DNA from: Mesorhizobium sp. ES1-4
Lineage (GTDB): Bacteria; Pseudomonadota; Alphaproteobacteria; Rhizobiales; Rhizobiaceae
Direction: 5' to 3'
DNA length: 64,000 nt
Assembly: GCF_020164745.1 (NCBI RefSeq)
Contig: NZ_JAIUGV010000012.1
Span: forward strand, 62,001-126,000
Made by a program: the position numbers and the translations under genes
In this document: one piece after another, positions 51,608 to 60,177 of the stretch
Layout: each line of letters begins with the position of its first letter
Numbering within the stretch: the first letter of the stretch is position 1
Notes under the pieces: generated by a model
Seen by the model: only the letters and a program-made list of their open reading frames with translations
The model's database searches: none
Told to the model about the DNA's origin: nothing

Positions 51608-52432
51608 TCAGCTCGACATGAAGCGACTGAGCCAGACGTCGTCAAGCAGCGAACGGGTCATGCCGCCGAATACCCATTCCCGGGCGCGGCTATGTCCGTA
51701 GGCGCCCGATACGATCAGATCGGCTTTGACCGAGCATACGAAGTCGCTCAGCGTTCCCTGCGCATCGACGGCCTTCAGCACTTCGGTGCGCGCCTTGACG
51801 CCATGGTGGAGCAGGAAGCCTGCCGCATCCTTGATTCCAGCTTCGATCCAATCGGTCGGCCGAGGGTCGATCGTCGCCAGGATCACCTCGTTCGCGGTCA
51901 GCATGAGCGGCATGGCGTCCGCCAGTGCCCTGCGCGCTTCACGCGTATCCTTCCATGCCACCACGATCTTGCGCGCCGGCAAATGCTCCGAGCCATGAGC
52001 GACGACAATCACCGGCCTGCCGGCGCGCAACACCACGGTCGCCGGATCCGCGGCTCTGTAGGAATCGCCGGTCAGTACCCCCTGCGAGGCGGTCGTCAGG
52101 ACAAGATCGGCCGCGCGCGCGTTCAGGGCCACGGCGTGATTCGGTTTGTCCACCGCTCTTCGCCATTCCGTCACCACCGTACCGCCGGCAAGGCTGTCGA
52201 ACTGTCCCTGCAGATCCTTGCAGCGCCGGAGGATTTCTTGCTTCGACTGCTGCCACAACTCGGCGGCCAGTTCGGCACCCTCTGGCGCCATTGTCACCGG
52301 CAGGGGGGCGTCGGCCGCGCAGCACCCGATCAGCCGGGCGCCGAACCTCTTGGCGAGATCGATTCCCACCTTGGCAATCGGTTCGATCGGACCGTCGATA
52401 TCCACGTTCAAGAGGATGGATTTGTAGGTCAT
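51608..52432 (-). CDS. Universal stress protein, tandem UspA domains
   Basis: A 274-aa protein with two Usp folds. The C-terminal domain ends with ADLIVSGAYGHSRAREWVFGGMTRSLL, the G-x2-G-x9-G(S/T) type ATP-binding motif. ATG 52432 (MTYKSILLNVD) is chosen over 52558. Such tandem Usp proteins are classical members of FixK/FNR regulons in rhizobia, and a box lies 62 bases upstream. Confidence 0.88.
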   Translation of the reverse strand: MTYKSILLNVDIDGPIEPIAKVGIDLAKRFGARLIGCCAADAPLPVTMAPEGAELAAELWQQSKQEILRRCKDLQGQFDSLAGGTVVTEWRRAVDKPNHAVALNARAADLVLTTASQGVLTGDSYRAADPATVVLRAGRPVIVVAHGSEHLPARKIVVAWKDTREARRALADAMPLMLTANEVILATIDPRPTDWIEAGIKDAAGFLLHHGVKARTEVLKAVDAQGTLSDFVCSVKADLIVSGAYGHSRAREWVFGGMTRSLLDDVWLSRFMSS

Positions 52433-52493
52433 GCGCCAGCGCCTGTTTTGCGTGTCCCGATGGCTGAAACTAGCTTGCGCGATTGGACTTGCC

Positions 52494-52507
52494 TTGACAG
52501 CGATCAA
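52494..52507 (-). promoter_or_regulatory. FixK/FNR box upstream of universal stress protein
   Basis: TTGACAGCGATCAA fits TTGA-N6-TCAA, centred 68 bases before the usp start, the right distance for class II activation with a short leader. Confidence 0.7.
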
Positions 52508-52623
52508 AGGAGGCACGGGACTGTAAAATTCGCACGTCGGCGAACAATCGGCGCGCAATGCTGGATCTTCGTCGAGGGCATCCGCCGCCTTGCCCAGGTC
52601 AAATCGTACCGGAGCCGACCGGC

Positions 52624-52637
52624 TTGACCGGGATCAA
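52624..52637 (+). promoter_or_regulatory. FixK/FNR box upstream of small membrane protein/cytochrome c
   Basis: TTGACCGGGATCAA fits TTGA-N6-TCAA, 56 bases before the ATG at 52693. Confidence 0.7.
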
Positions 52638-52663
52638 TGTTCCGCGCAGCCGCCCTGTCATGC

Positions 52664-52677
52664 TTGGTCAGGATCAA
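52664..52677 (+). promoter_or_regulatory. Second, weaker FixK-like box
   Basis: TTGGTCAGGATCAA keeps the ATCAA half but has TTGGT on the left. It lies 40 bases after the first box, where binding could limit the promoter. Confidence 0.35.
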
Positions 52678-52692
52678 TGAAGGGATCAGACC

Positions 52693-52881
52693 ATGTCCGC
52701 CGATATCGTTCTCTGGGGCGCCGTGCTTGGCTTTACCTACCTCGCCGCCATCGCGGTCTATTTCGAACTGGTATCGGCCGAGCGCTGCAGGGTGCCTTCG
52801 ACCAGCCATGGCTTTGGCCGCCATGCACGCCCTCGGCAAGCGAGGACCAGGCACCGGCGTCGAGGCATCGCAGAGCCATGA
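52693..52881 (+). CDS. 62-aa small membrane protein coupled to cytochrome c
   Basis: One hydrophobic helix (IVLWGAVLGFTYLAAIAVYF) is followed by an Arg/His-rich cytoplasmic tail. ATG 52693 follows AAGGGATCAGACC. Its TGA overlaps the cytochrome ATG (52878-52881), which argues for real translation. The tail composition could also mean a frameshifted longer gene. No family is recognised. Two FixK-like boxes precede it. Confidence 0.6.
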   Translation: MSADIVLWGAVLGFTYLAAIAVYFELVSAERCRVPSTSHGFGRHARPRQARTRHRRRGIAEP

Positions 52882-53213
52882 AACCCCGTATTGTCCTTGG
52901 ATCCTTTCTGTTCGGCGTTGCACTCCTTTGGGCTTTCCCGGCTTCGGCTGGCGACAGTTTGCAAATCGCCGCCGGCAAGGCGCTGGTCGAGACAAACTGT
53001 TCGCGGTGCCATGCTGTTGGCCTGGCGGACAAAAGCACCCATCCGGATGCGCCACCCTTCCGGTCCTTGCATCGCCGCTATCCAATCGAGGATCTGCAAG
53101 AGGCGCTGGCCGAGGGTATCTCGACTGGCCATCCCGACATGCCGGAGTTTGTCGCCAAGCCCGACCAGATCGATGCCATTCTCACTTATATCGAGAGCCT
53201 TGGCCGGCACTGA
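52878..53213 (+). CDS. Small periplasmic c-type cytochrome
   Basis: A 111-aa secreted monoheme cytochrome. Signal peptide VLGSFLFGVALLWAFPASAG; heme site CSRCH; a probable axial Met in HPDMPEFVAKPDQIDAILTYI. The fold is class I. Its likely role is electron shuttling to a terminal oxidase or reductase under low oxygen. The gene is coupled to the small membrane protein upstream. Confidence 0.88.
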   Translation: MKPRIVLGSFLFGVALLWAFPASAGDSLQIAAGKALVETNCSRCHAVGLADKSTHPDAPPFRSLHRRYPIEDLQEALAEGISTGHPDMPEFVAKPDQIDAILTYIESLGRH

Positions 53214-53313
53214 CAAATTGACCCTCGGCGCGGCGATCGCGCTGATGTGCCTCATCCATCGGCTGGGCGATCAATCCGCTTTCGTGGCGTGCGAGCCCAA
53301 GAGACCGAATTGC

Positions 53314-54219
53314 TTAGGGGTCGAACGAGGTGCCTTGCCGGCCTTTCACGATCGCAACGGCATCCTCGAGCCGACCGATCGCGGAGGGATTGCCGGTCGC
53401 CCGCACGAACTCTACCGCGGCATCGATCTTCGGACCCATCGAGCCGGCCGAGAAATCTCGTCCCGATATCTCCGTTGCCCCGACGCGCCGTAGCGCGCGG
53501 GCATCCGGCGTACCGTATCCCACATAGACGGCATCGACGTCAGTCAGCATAAGCAGCATGTCGGCCCTCAACTGGCGCGCCAGAAGCGAGCTCGCCAGAT
53601 CCTTGTCGATGACTGCCTCCACACCGGACAGGCTGCCGTCGGCGCGCGCGGTCACCGGGACGCCGCCGCCGCCGGTGCAAATGACGATGACATCGTGCCC
53701 CACCAGATAGGAGATGACCGCGGCTTCGAGGATCTCCAGCGGGCGTGGAGAGGGCACGACCCGACGCCATCCTTTGCCATCGGGTGCGATTGCCCAGCCG
53801 CGCTGCGCTGCAAGTCGTCTCGCGGTTTCCTCATCGTAGACAGGACCTATCGGCTTCGTGGGATGGACAAAGGCCGGATCGCCCGGATCGACTTTCACCT
53901 GGGTGAGCAATGTCGCGAACAGCCTCTGATGGACGAGGTTGCCGAGTTCCTGTTCGATCATGTAGCCGATCATGCCGGCGCTTTCGGCGCCGAGCACGTC
54001 GAGCGGAAAGGCACCAACGTCCGGGATCGCGGCCGACTGCAGGGCAAGCAGCCCGACCTGAGGGCCGTTGCCATGCGTGATCACGACCGAATGGCCTTCG
54101 CCAATCAGCGAGGCCAGGGCCGAAGCCGCGCGCCTGACATTGTCGCGTTGATTGTCGGCGGTCATCGGCTCACCGCGCCGCAACAGCGCGTTCCCGCCCA
54201 GGGCAACGACGATACGCAC
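53314..54219 (-). CDS. arcC: Carbamate kinase
   Basis: A 301-aa amino-acid-kinase-fold enzyme that converts carbamoyl-phosphate and ADP to ATP, CO2 and ammonia. VALGGNALLRRGEP, ITHGNGPQVGLLALQ and CTGGGGVPV are carbamate kinase signatures. It is the last gene of arcDABC and starts one base after the arcB stop. It makes the ATP of the arginine deiminase pathway. Confidence 0.94.
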   Translation of the reverse strand: MRIVVALGGNALLRRGEPMTADNQRDNVRRAASALASLIGEGHSVVITHGNGPQVGLLALQSAAIPDVGAFPLDVLGAESAGMIGYMIEQELGNLVHQRLFATLLTQVKVDPGDPAFVHPTKPIGPVYDEETARRLAAQRGWAIAPDGKGWRRVVPSPRPLEILEAAVISYLVGHDVIVICTGGGGVPVTARADGSLSGVEAVIDKDLASSLLARQLRADMLLMLTDVDAVYVGYGTPDARALRRVGATEISGRDFSAGSMGPKIDAAVEFVRATGNPSAIGRLEDAVAIVKGRQGTSFDP

Positions 54220-54220
54220 C

Positions 54221-55222
54221 TCAGTTGCCGATCGTGGCGACGAGCAGGGCCTTGATCGTGTGCATGCGGTTTTCCGCCTGGTCGAATACGATCGAGGCGG
54301 ACGACTCGAACACCTCGTCGGTCACCTCCATGCAGTCGATGCCGTATTCCTTTGCCACGAAGGCGCCGACTTCCGTTTCGGTATCATGGAATGCCGGCAG
54401 GCAGTGCATGAACTTGGCGTGGGGGTTGCCCGTGGCTGTCATCACCTCGCTGGTGACCCGGTAAGGTGTCAACAGGCGGATGCGTTCGGCCCAGCCGGAT
54501 GTGTCCTCGCCCATCGACATCCAAACATCGGTGTAGACGAAGTCGGTGTCCCGCACGCAACCCGTCACGTCTTCATCAAGCCTGAAACGGCCGCCGCTTT
54601 GCGCCGCCAGCTCCCTGACGTGGTTGCAGAATTCCTCGTCCGGCCAAAGCTCCCTTGGCGAGGCAATGCGCATGTCGATGCCGACCTTCGCCGCTCCCCG
54701 CGCCAGCGACATAGCGACATTGTCGCGTCCCTCGCCGACGAAGGTGACGGTCACGTCCGAAAGATGTTTGTGGGTGAACTCGCGCATCGTCATGAAATCG
54801 GCAAGGATCTGCGTCGGGTGCGCCTCGTCGGTCAGGCCGTTGTAGACCGGCACGCCGGCGTGCGCGGCAAGCACTTCGGCCTGGTGTTGGCCAAAGCCGC
54901 GATACTCGATGGCATCGTACATACGGCCGAGCACGCGCGCCGTATCCTTCATGGATTCCTTGTGCCCGATATGGCTGCCGCTCGGGCCGAAATAGGTGAC
55001 GTGGGCGCCTTGGTCATGGGCTGCCACCTCAAAACCCGTCCGGGTACGCGTCGAATCTTTTTCGAAGATCAGCGCAATGTTCTTTCTGGCAAGACGCGGT
55101 TTCTCATGTCCGGCAAGCTTGGCCGCCTTGAGATCGGTCGCCAGCTTGAGAAGGAAGCGAATCTCATCGGCGGTGAGATCGTCAAGGGTCAGGACGGAAC
55201 GGCCGTGGAGGTTGATCGACAT
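54221..55222 (-). CDS. arcB: Catabolic ornithine carbamoyltransferase
   Basis: A 333-aa enzyme that phosphorolyses citrulline to ornithine and carbamoyl-phosphate. FEKDSTRTRTGFE binds carbamoyl-phosphate, DEAHPTQILADFMTM and HCLPAFHD are the other active-site blocks. The length and place between arcA and arcC mark it as the catabolic ArcB rather than ArgF. Confidence 0.93.
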   Translation of the reverse strand: MSINLHGRSVLTLDDLTADEIRFLLKLATDLKAAKLAGHEKPRLARKNIALIFEKDSTRTRTGFEVAAHDQGAHVTYFGPSGSHIGHKESMKDTARVLGRMYDAIEYRGFGQHQAEVLAAHAGVPVYNGLTDEAHPTQILADFMTMREFTHKHLSDVTVTFVGEGRDNVAMSLARGAAKVGIDMRIASPRELWPDEEFCNHVRELAAQSGGRFRLDEDVTGCVRDTDFVYTDVWMSMGEDTSGWAERIRLLTPYRVTSEVMTATGNPHAKFMHCLPAFHDTETEVGAFVAKEYGIDCMEVTDEVFESSASIVFDQAENRMHTIKALLVATIGN

Positions 55223-55240
55223 CGAGAAGTTCCTTTTTGG

Positions 55241-56455
55241 TCAGATCGCGTCGCGGACAATCGGGCAGGTCATGCAATGCCCGCCGCCACGGCCGCGACT
55301 GAGCTCAGCGCCCCCCACGGTGATGACTTCGATGCCTGCGCGGCGCAGAAGCGTGTTGGTGTAGACGTTGCGGTCGTAGCCGATGACAACACCGGGCTCG
55401 ACCGCGACGACATTGTTGCCGTCGTCCCATTGCTCGCGCTCGGCCTCATAGCGGTCACCACCGGTGGCGATGATGCGCAGCGATTTCAGCCCGAGCGTCT
55501 CGGCAATGACCGTGGTGAACGGGTTTGTTTCCTCCGTGACCTCGACCGCCGCCTCGCCGTCGCCCGGCCGCAGCGTGAAGGCCCGCAAACGCTCGACCAC
55601 CGGCGGGTACATGGTGACAAGGTCGCGGTCGCAGAAGGTAAGGACCGTGTCGAGATGCATGAAGCTGCGGTCGCGCGGCATCAAGGCCGCAATCACGCGC
55701 TTGGCTTCACCGGCCGCGAACAGCCCGCGCGCGAGGTCGCCTACGGCCTGAGGCGTGGTACGTTCTCCCATGCCGACAAGAACCGTGCCCCCGCCGATCG
55801 GCATGACATCGCCGCCTTCGAGGCTGAGTCCAGTCCCCTGATTTGGCGAGACGAAGGGGACGCCGCTGTCGCGAAAGCGGGGATGAAAGCGATAGACGGC
55901 TTCGACATTGGCCGCTTCCGGCCGCCTCGCGGGCCAGTACATGGCGTTGACCGAGACCGATCCATAGATCCAGCAGGAACTGTCGCGGGTGAAAAGCTGG
56001 TTCGGCAGCGGCGGAAGCACGAAGTCCTGCGGGGCCAGCGTCCTCCCGGTCAGACCTTTGGGCTCGAATGGAAGCTCGGCGCGGGCGATGCCGCCGACAA
56101 GATGGGCGGCAAGCTGATCCGACGGCAATTCGTTCAGCCATCCACGCATCTCGCCGACCATGTCGAGCCCCACCACGCCCGGATGAACGCGGCGGTCAAG
56201 GAGCCAGTCGCGGGCCTTGGCAATGTTCATCGTCGCTGCCAGGAGCTCCCCGAAGGAATGCACGAGCACGCCGCGTTCGCGCAAGGCATCGACAAAGACA
56301 TCGTGCTCCTGGCGGGCTCGCTTGACCCACAACACGTCGTCGAAGAGGAGCGCCTTGCAGTTTTCCGGTGTCAGCCTGCGCAGGCTGAGATCCGGTCGAT
56401 GGACCATCACCTCGCGCAGACGGCCGACTTCGGAGTGGACACCCAGGTTCGTCAT
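55241..56455 (-). CDS. arcA: Arginine deiminase
   Basis: A 404-aa enzyme hydrolysing arginine to citrulline and ammonia. The catalytic Cys is in RGRGGGHCMTCPI near the C-terminus; FTRDSSCWI and LHLDTV-like MHLDTVLTFCD hold the other guanidino-modifying residues. The N-terminus GVHSEVGRLREVMVHRP is standard. It is 13 bases after arcD. Confidence 0.95.
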   Translation of the reverse strand: MTNLGVHSEVGRLREVMVHRPDLSLRRLTPENCKALLFDDVLWVKRARQEHDVFVDALRERGVLVHSFGELLAATMNIAKARDWLLDRRVHPGVVGLDMVGEMRGWLNELPSDQLAAHLVGGIARAELPFEPKGLTGRTLAPQDFVLPPLPNQLFTRDSSCWIYGSVSVNAMYWPARRPEAANVEAVYRFHPRFRDSGVPFVSPNQGTGLSLEGGDVMPIGGGTVLVGMGERTTPQAVGDLARGLFAAGEAKRVIAALMPRDRSFMHLDTVLTFCDRDLVTMYPPVVERLRAFTLRPGDGEAAVEVTEETNPFTTVIAETLGLKSLRIIATGGDRYEAEREQWDDGNNVVAVEPGVVIGYDRNVYTNTLLRRAGIEVITVGGAELSRGRGGGHCMTCPIVRDAI

Positions 56456-56468
56456 CGAGCCGACCCCT

Positions 56469-57935
56469 TCACAGGGCGCTGACGGCGCCGGTCCACATCT
56501 CGTAGGCGGCGAGAATGGCGACGGCGACGAGGGCTACGGCGAGTGCCATTTCGACAGGGCGGAACACGCGTTGGTTGGTTTCGCGGCGCGCCCAGATGTA
56601 GAAGATGATGCCGGGCGCATAGAGGATCGCGCACATGAACAGGTAGGCGGGCCCGGCCGCATAGACGAGCCACAGGCCGTAGACCGTTGCCAGCGACCCG
56701 GCGATGAGCGGACCGGTGCGCTGTTCGCCACTCTTATAGCTCTCGCCGGTCAGCGCGAGCTTGGCCGCGTAGGCACCGGAAAAGATGTAAGGCACCAGGA
56801 TCGCGGCCGAGGCGATGTAGAACAACCCCTGGTAAGTGCTCTGGGCGAAGAGCGTGATCACCAGGAATGCCTGGACGAGCAGGTTGGTGATCAGAAGTGA
56901 GGTCGACGGCACGCCGCGTTCGTTTTCGAGGCCGAAGAATTTCGGCATCGTCCCGTCCTTGGCGGCGACATGCGGAATTTCGGCGGCAAGCAACGTCCAG
57001 CTGAGGAAGGCGCCGGTCACCGACACCACAAGCGCGACGTTGATCAGGATAGCACCCCAGGGGCCGACAACCGCTTCCAGCACGCCGGCCATCGACGGGT
57101 TCTTCAGCGCGGCGAGCTCGGGCTGGCTCAAGATGCCGAGCGACAGCAGCGACACCAGGGCGTAGAGCGCGAGGCAGGTGAAGAAGCCGAGCACTGTCGC
57201 CGTGGCGATGTCCTTGCGGCGCTCGGCCCGGCCGGAAAAGACGCTGGCGCCTTCAATGCCGATGAACACCCACAGGGTCACCAGCATCGTGCTTTTCACC
57301 TGTGCGGCGATCGACCCGAGACTGGCGCTGCCCAGACCGGTGAAGTCCAGCGACCAGACCTGCAGTTTGAAGGCAACAGCGACAACCCCGACGAACAGGA
57401 CGATCGGAGCGATTTTTGCCACGGTCACAATAAGGTTCACGACGGCGGCTTGCCGGATTCCCGCGAGGATCAGGAAGTGGATCAGCCACAGCAGGACCGA
57501 TGCGCCGAGCACCGCCTGCCAGGTATTTCCATCACCAAAGGCCGGAAAGAAATAGGACAGGGCGCTGAACACGATCACCGCGTAGGAAACGTTGCCGACC
57601 CAGGCGCTGATCCAGTAGCCCCACGCGCTGTTGAAGCCGATGAAGGGGCCGAAGCCGGCCTTGGCGTAAGCGTATGGGCCCGCGTCGAGCTCGGGCTTGC
57701 GGGTTGCAAGCGATTGATAGACGAAGACCAGCGCCAGCATGCCGACGGCGGTGATCGCCCAGCCAATCAGGATGGCCAGGGGAGCAGCACCAGCCGCCAT
57801 GTTCTGCGGCAGGCTGAACACGCCGGAGCCGACCATCGAACCGATCACGAGTGCGGTCAGGGAACCCAGTCGAAGTCTCGTTGGCGCCGCGGTGTCGACT
57901 TTCCGAACGGGAATGTTGATATCGGCCGTTGTCAT
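56469..57935 (-). CDS. arcD: Arginine/ornithine antiporter
   Basis: A 488-aa APC-superfamily transporter with about 12-13 hydrophobic helices. GSMVGSGVFSLPQNMA is the substrate-binding unwound helix 1. It should exchange external arginine for ornithine. I chose ATG 57935 (MTTADINIP) after GGGGAGAGCATC; the frame to 58013 would run into the FNR box. It is the first gene of the operon. Confidence 0.92.
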   Translation of the reverse strand: MTTADINIPVRKVDTAAPTRLRLGSLTALVIGSMVGSGVFSLPQNMAAGAAPLAILIGWAITAVGMLALVFVYQSLATRKPELDAGPYAYAKAGFGPFIGFNSAWGYWISAWVGNVSYAVIVFSALSYFFPAFGDGNTWQAVLGASVLLWLIHFLILAGIRQAAVVNLIVTVAKIAPIVLFVGVVAVAFKLQVWSLDFTGLGSASLGSIAAQVKSTMLVTLWVFIGIEGASVFSGRAERRKDIATATVLGFFTCLALYALVSLLSLGILSQPELAALKNPSMAGVLEAVVGPWGAILINVALVVSVTGAFLSWTLLAAEIPHVAAKDGTMPKFFGLENERGVPSTSLLITNLLVQAFLVITLFAQSTYQGLFYIASAAILVPYIFSGAYAAKLALTGESYKSGEQRTGPLIAGSLATVYGLWLVYAAGPAYLFMCAILYAPGIIFYIWARRETNQRVFRPVEMALAVALVAVAILAAYEMWTGAVSAL

Positions 57936-57999
57936 GATGCTCTCCCCAATTTGAAGGCTCTGATGGAAGGCAATCAACAGGAAGACAGGGCTGCCAGCT

Positions 58000-58013
58000 T
58001 TGACGCCGGTCAA
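58000..58013 (-). promoter_or_regulatory. FNR/FixK box upstream of arcDABC
   Basis: TTGACGCCGGTCAA is a perfect inverted repeat, centred 71 bases before the arcD start. Arc operons are classical ANR/FNR targets. Confidence 0.75.
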
Positions 58014-58079
58014 AAAGCAAACGATTTCCTATTTGTGGGCCGAGAGACAATCCCTGTATTTCGCGCGACCGGAATTCAT

Positions 58080-58093
58080 TTGATCCTTATCAA
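58080..58093 (+). promoter_or_regulatory. FNR/FixK box upstream of BON protein
   Basis: TTGATCCTTATCAA is a perfect consensus site, centred 84 bases before ATG 58171 and 80 bases from the arcD box. Confidence 0.75.
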
Positions 58094-58170
58094 CGCCGAG
58101 CCGAGCTCGCCCCTCCATAGTCACACTTTCAATCGAGCGGGCGCGCCTCGCTTCGAGCAGAGGTGTGGCC

Positions 58171-58818
58171 ATGAACAGCATTGCGTTGAGACAGGATGTA
58201 ATCGATGAACTGGACTTCGAACCCAGCATCGATGCGGCCAATATAGGCGTCGCGGTCGACAAGGGTGTCGTGACCTTGACCGGACATGTTCCGACCTTCG
58301 CGCAGAAGGCCACGGCCGAAGATGCCGTTCGTCGCGTCAAGGGCGTACGAGGCATCGCGGAAGAAATCGAAGTCCGCCCTGTCGGCACCAATGTGACGGC
58401 CGACGACGAAATTGCAAAGCAAGCCCTGCACTCGATCAGCTGGAACACGGCCGTTCCCGACGGGGCGGTGCGGGTGAGAGTCGAGGGCGGGTGGGTGACG
58501 CTTACGGGAAAAGTCGAGTGGCAATACCAGAAAGCCATCGCCGCTGCCGTCATCCGGTACCTGACAGGCGTGCTTGGCGTCTCCAACGAGATCGAGTTGA
58601 AACCGCAGGCAGCTGCGTCGGATGTGAAGAAGCGCATCGAAGACGCGTTGAAACGAAGTGCCGAAGTCGAGTCGAAAGCGATCGAGGTCGAGGTCTCCGA
58701 CGGCAAGGTCACCTTGAAGGGCAAGGTCGACAGTTGGGCGGGGCGTCGCACCATAGAGCGAGCCGCCTGGGCGGTGCCGGGCGTGCGGATGGTTGAAGAC
58801 CATATTACAATCGCCTGA
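58171..58818 (+). CDS. Triple BON-domain protein
   Basis: A 215-aa protein of three successive BON domains (about 7-70, 80-145, 150-214). Each has the pattern GxVTLTG/KG.V followed by a helix and GV..V.(N/D).I. There is no signal peptide, unlike OsmY. Cytoplasmic multi-BON proteins of this type occur in rhizobial stress islands; their molecular function is unknown. ATG 58171 follows AGAGGTGTGGCC. Confidence 0.85.
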   Translation: MNSIALRQDVIDELDFEPSIDAANIGVAVDKGVVTLTGHVPTFAQKATAEDAVRRVKGVRGIAEEIEVRPVGTNVTADDEIAKQALHSISWNTAVPDGAVRVRVEGGWVTLTGKVEWQYQKAIAAAVIRYLTGVLGVSNEIELKPQAAASDVKKRIEDALKRSAEVESKAIEVEVSDGKVTLKGKVDSWAGRRTIERAAWAVPGVRMVEDHITIA

Positions 58819-58821
58819 TGC

Positions 58822-58999
58822 ATCGAACTGGTGTCAGTCGCAAACCTGACGCGCCGCGACGCGGAAGAGTTCTTGCCGTGGCGAAGCGCGCGCGGGGGTT
58901 CGCACGCATACCCAGGTCTACCCGCTGGAACAGGCCAACCAGGCGTTGGATGATCTGAGGCAAGGGCGATTGAGCGGCGCCGCCGTGCTGGTGCCGTGA
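58822..58999 (+). pseudogene. Alcohol dehydrogenase C-terminal remnant
   Basis: The plus strand reads LVSVANLTRRDAEEFL, then after frameshifts VRTHTQVYPLEQANQALDDL and RQGRLSGAAVLVP with a stop at 58997-58999. This is in order the end of a zinc-dependent alcohol dehydrogenase (…SVANLTR.DG.EFL…V.T…YPL..AN.AL..L..G...GAAVLVP as remembered). The rest of the gene is absent; the remnant directly abuts the BON gene. Confidence 0.75.
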
Positions 59000-59070
59000 A
59001 TGTTCAAGGGCGTTGACCGGCACTCACGCCCGGCGATCGGCGAGATCGGGCTTGGCGCACTGACCGATCG

Positions 59071-59667
59071 TCAGGCGATGTCGGCCGGTGCGGCCTTGCG
59101 TTTTCGCCCGGTGATCATGGCCCGGACCAGGTTTTCGCGGTGGCGAAGGCTTGCCAGGGCAACCCCTCCGATGTGCAGCAAGACAAGCAGCAGCAGGCCG
59201 TGCGCAGCGAGGCTATGCGCCGCCTCGACCCACGATACGCCGAAATAGGCGTCCGTCGTCATCAGCCAGCCGGTCAGCGCGGTCGACCCCATAGCCACCA
59301 TCAGCACGATCACCATCGCACCGCCGGCGGGATTGTGGCCGATGTAACGGGCTTCGCGGCCGCTCAGTATTGCCGCGAGATAGCGCAGCACCGTCGCCGG
59401 GTGGCGCACGAATTGCGAGAACCGCGCGTAGTGCGTGCCCAGGACACCCCATAGGAGCCGCATTGCGACCAGCGCGGCGGCGGCGTAGCCGGCCCAATGG
59501 TGAAGGACCTCCGAGGAGTGAGAGGTGAACCAGGCGGTAATGAAGCTGAGCACCAGCGCCCAGTGGAAGCTCCGCACGACCCGGTCCCAGACGCGCACCA
59601 TCTCCGGGGATGGATGCGCGTCCGTGATTGCCGAAGCACCCGGATCAATTCTCGCCGGCTTCGGCAT
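59071..59667 (-). CDS. Cytochrome b561-type membrane protein
   Basis: A protein of about 198 aa with four hydrophobic helices and heme-ligand His residues in RSFHWALV, LHHWAGYAA and AHGLLLLVLLHIGG. It belongs to the di-heme cytochrome b561/Ni-hydrogenase cytochrome b group and would link quinones to a periplasmic partner. The start is either 59667 or 59694, both overlapping the end of the PepSY gene, so the two are coupled. Confidence 0.85.
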   Translation of the reverse strand: MPKPARIDPGASAITDAHPSPEMVRVWDRVVRSFHWALVLSFITAWFTSHSSEVLHHWAGYAAAALVAMRLLWGVLGTHYARFSQFVRHPATVLRYLAAILSGREARYIGHNPAGGAMVIVLMVAMGSTALTGWLMTTDAYFGVSWVEAAHSLAAHGLLLLVLLHIGGVALASLRHRENLVRAMITGRKRKAAPADIA

Positions 59668-59923
59668 TGTCCAGCTTTTCAAGGGTCTCGGCATTGTAGG
59701 CCAGGTTCACTTTCTTGCCGGCCTTGTCGACCGCGTAGACTTCGTAGCAGCCCTTCTCGACCTTGATCTGGCGAACGGTGAGGCCTTCGCCGGTCAATTG
59801 CGTTTCGAGCGTTGCCTTGGGCTTGAACTGCGATTTCGGCGCGGTGCTGCAGCTGCCGCCAGCGGCGAGGGCTGGCCCGGCAATTGATCCTGCCAGGGCG
59901 GCTAGCATGAGTGTGCGGTACAT
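59645..59923 (-). CDS. PepSY-domain periplasmic protein
   Basis: A 92-aa secreted protein: signal peptide MYRTLMLAALAGSIAGPALA, then a PepSY_2-like domain (LTGEGLTVRQIKVEKGCYEVYAVDKAGKKVNLAYNAETLE). Small PepSY proteins often accompany cytochrome b561 genes, as here. Two Cys could form a disulfide. ATG 59923 is chosen over the longer frame. Confidence 0.85.
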   Translation of the reverse strand: MYRTLMLAALAGSIAGPALAAGGSCSTAPKSQFKPKATLETQLTGEGLTVRQIKVEKGCYEVYAVDKAGKKVNLAYNAETLEKLDNAEAGEN

Positions 59924-60085
59924 GATGGCTCCATTCTGAAGACGCCGATGTTGCGCCTGTGGGTGGGATTCGGATCGGCTTTGTTGGACGGCGATATGGC
60001 CGTCATTGGTACGGCATAGCCAATCCAAGCTGACAATCGGCTGACAGTCTCACCGGTCGCAGTCTCATTGGTCGGCGCCGGTGGT

Positions 60086-60099
60086 TTGATCTGGCGCAA
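60086..60099 (+). promoter_or_regulatory. FixK-type box upstream of cupredoxin
   Basis: TTGATCTGGCGCAA fits TTG(A/C)-N6-(T/G)CAA and is centred 85 bases before the cupredoxin start. Confidence 0.55.
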
Positions 60100-60177
60100 G
60101 GACGGCATCCGCAAGCGCGAGCAGCATGGCGGTCGGGATTGAGGGCGCTTCCGCCGCCGTCCTGAAGGAGGATCGTC

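Noticed and set aside
54152..56482. 776-codon plus-strand frame across arcC, arcB and arcA
   Set aside because: Runs antisense to three well-identified genes; no domain of its own.
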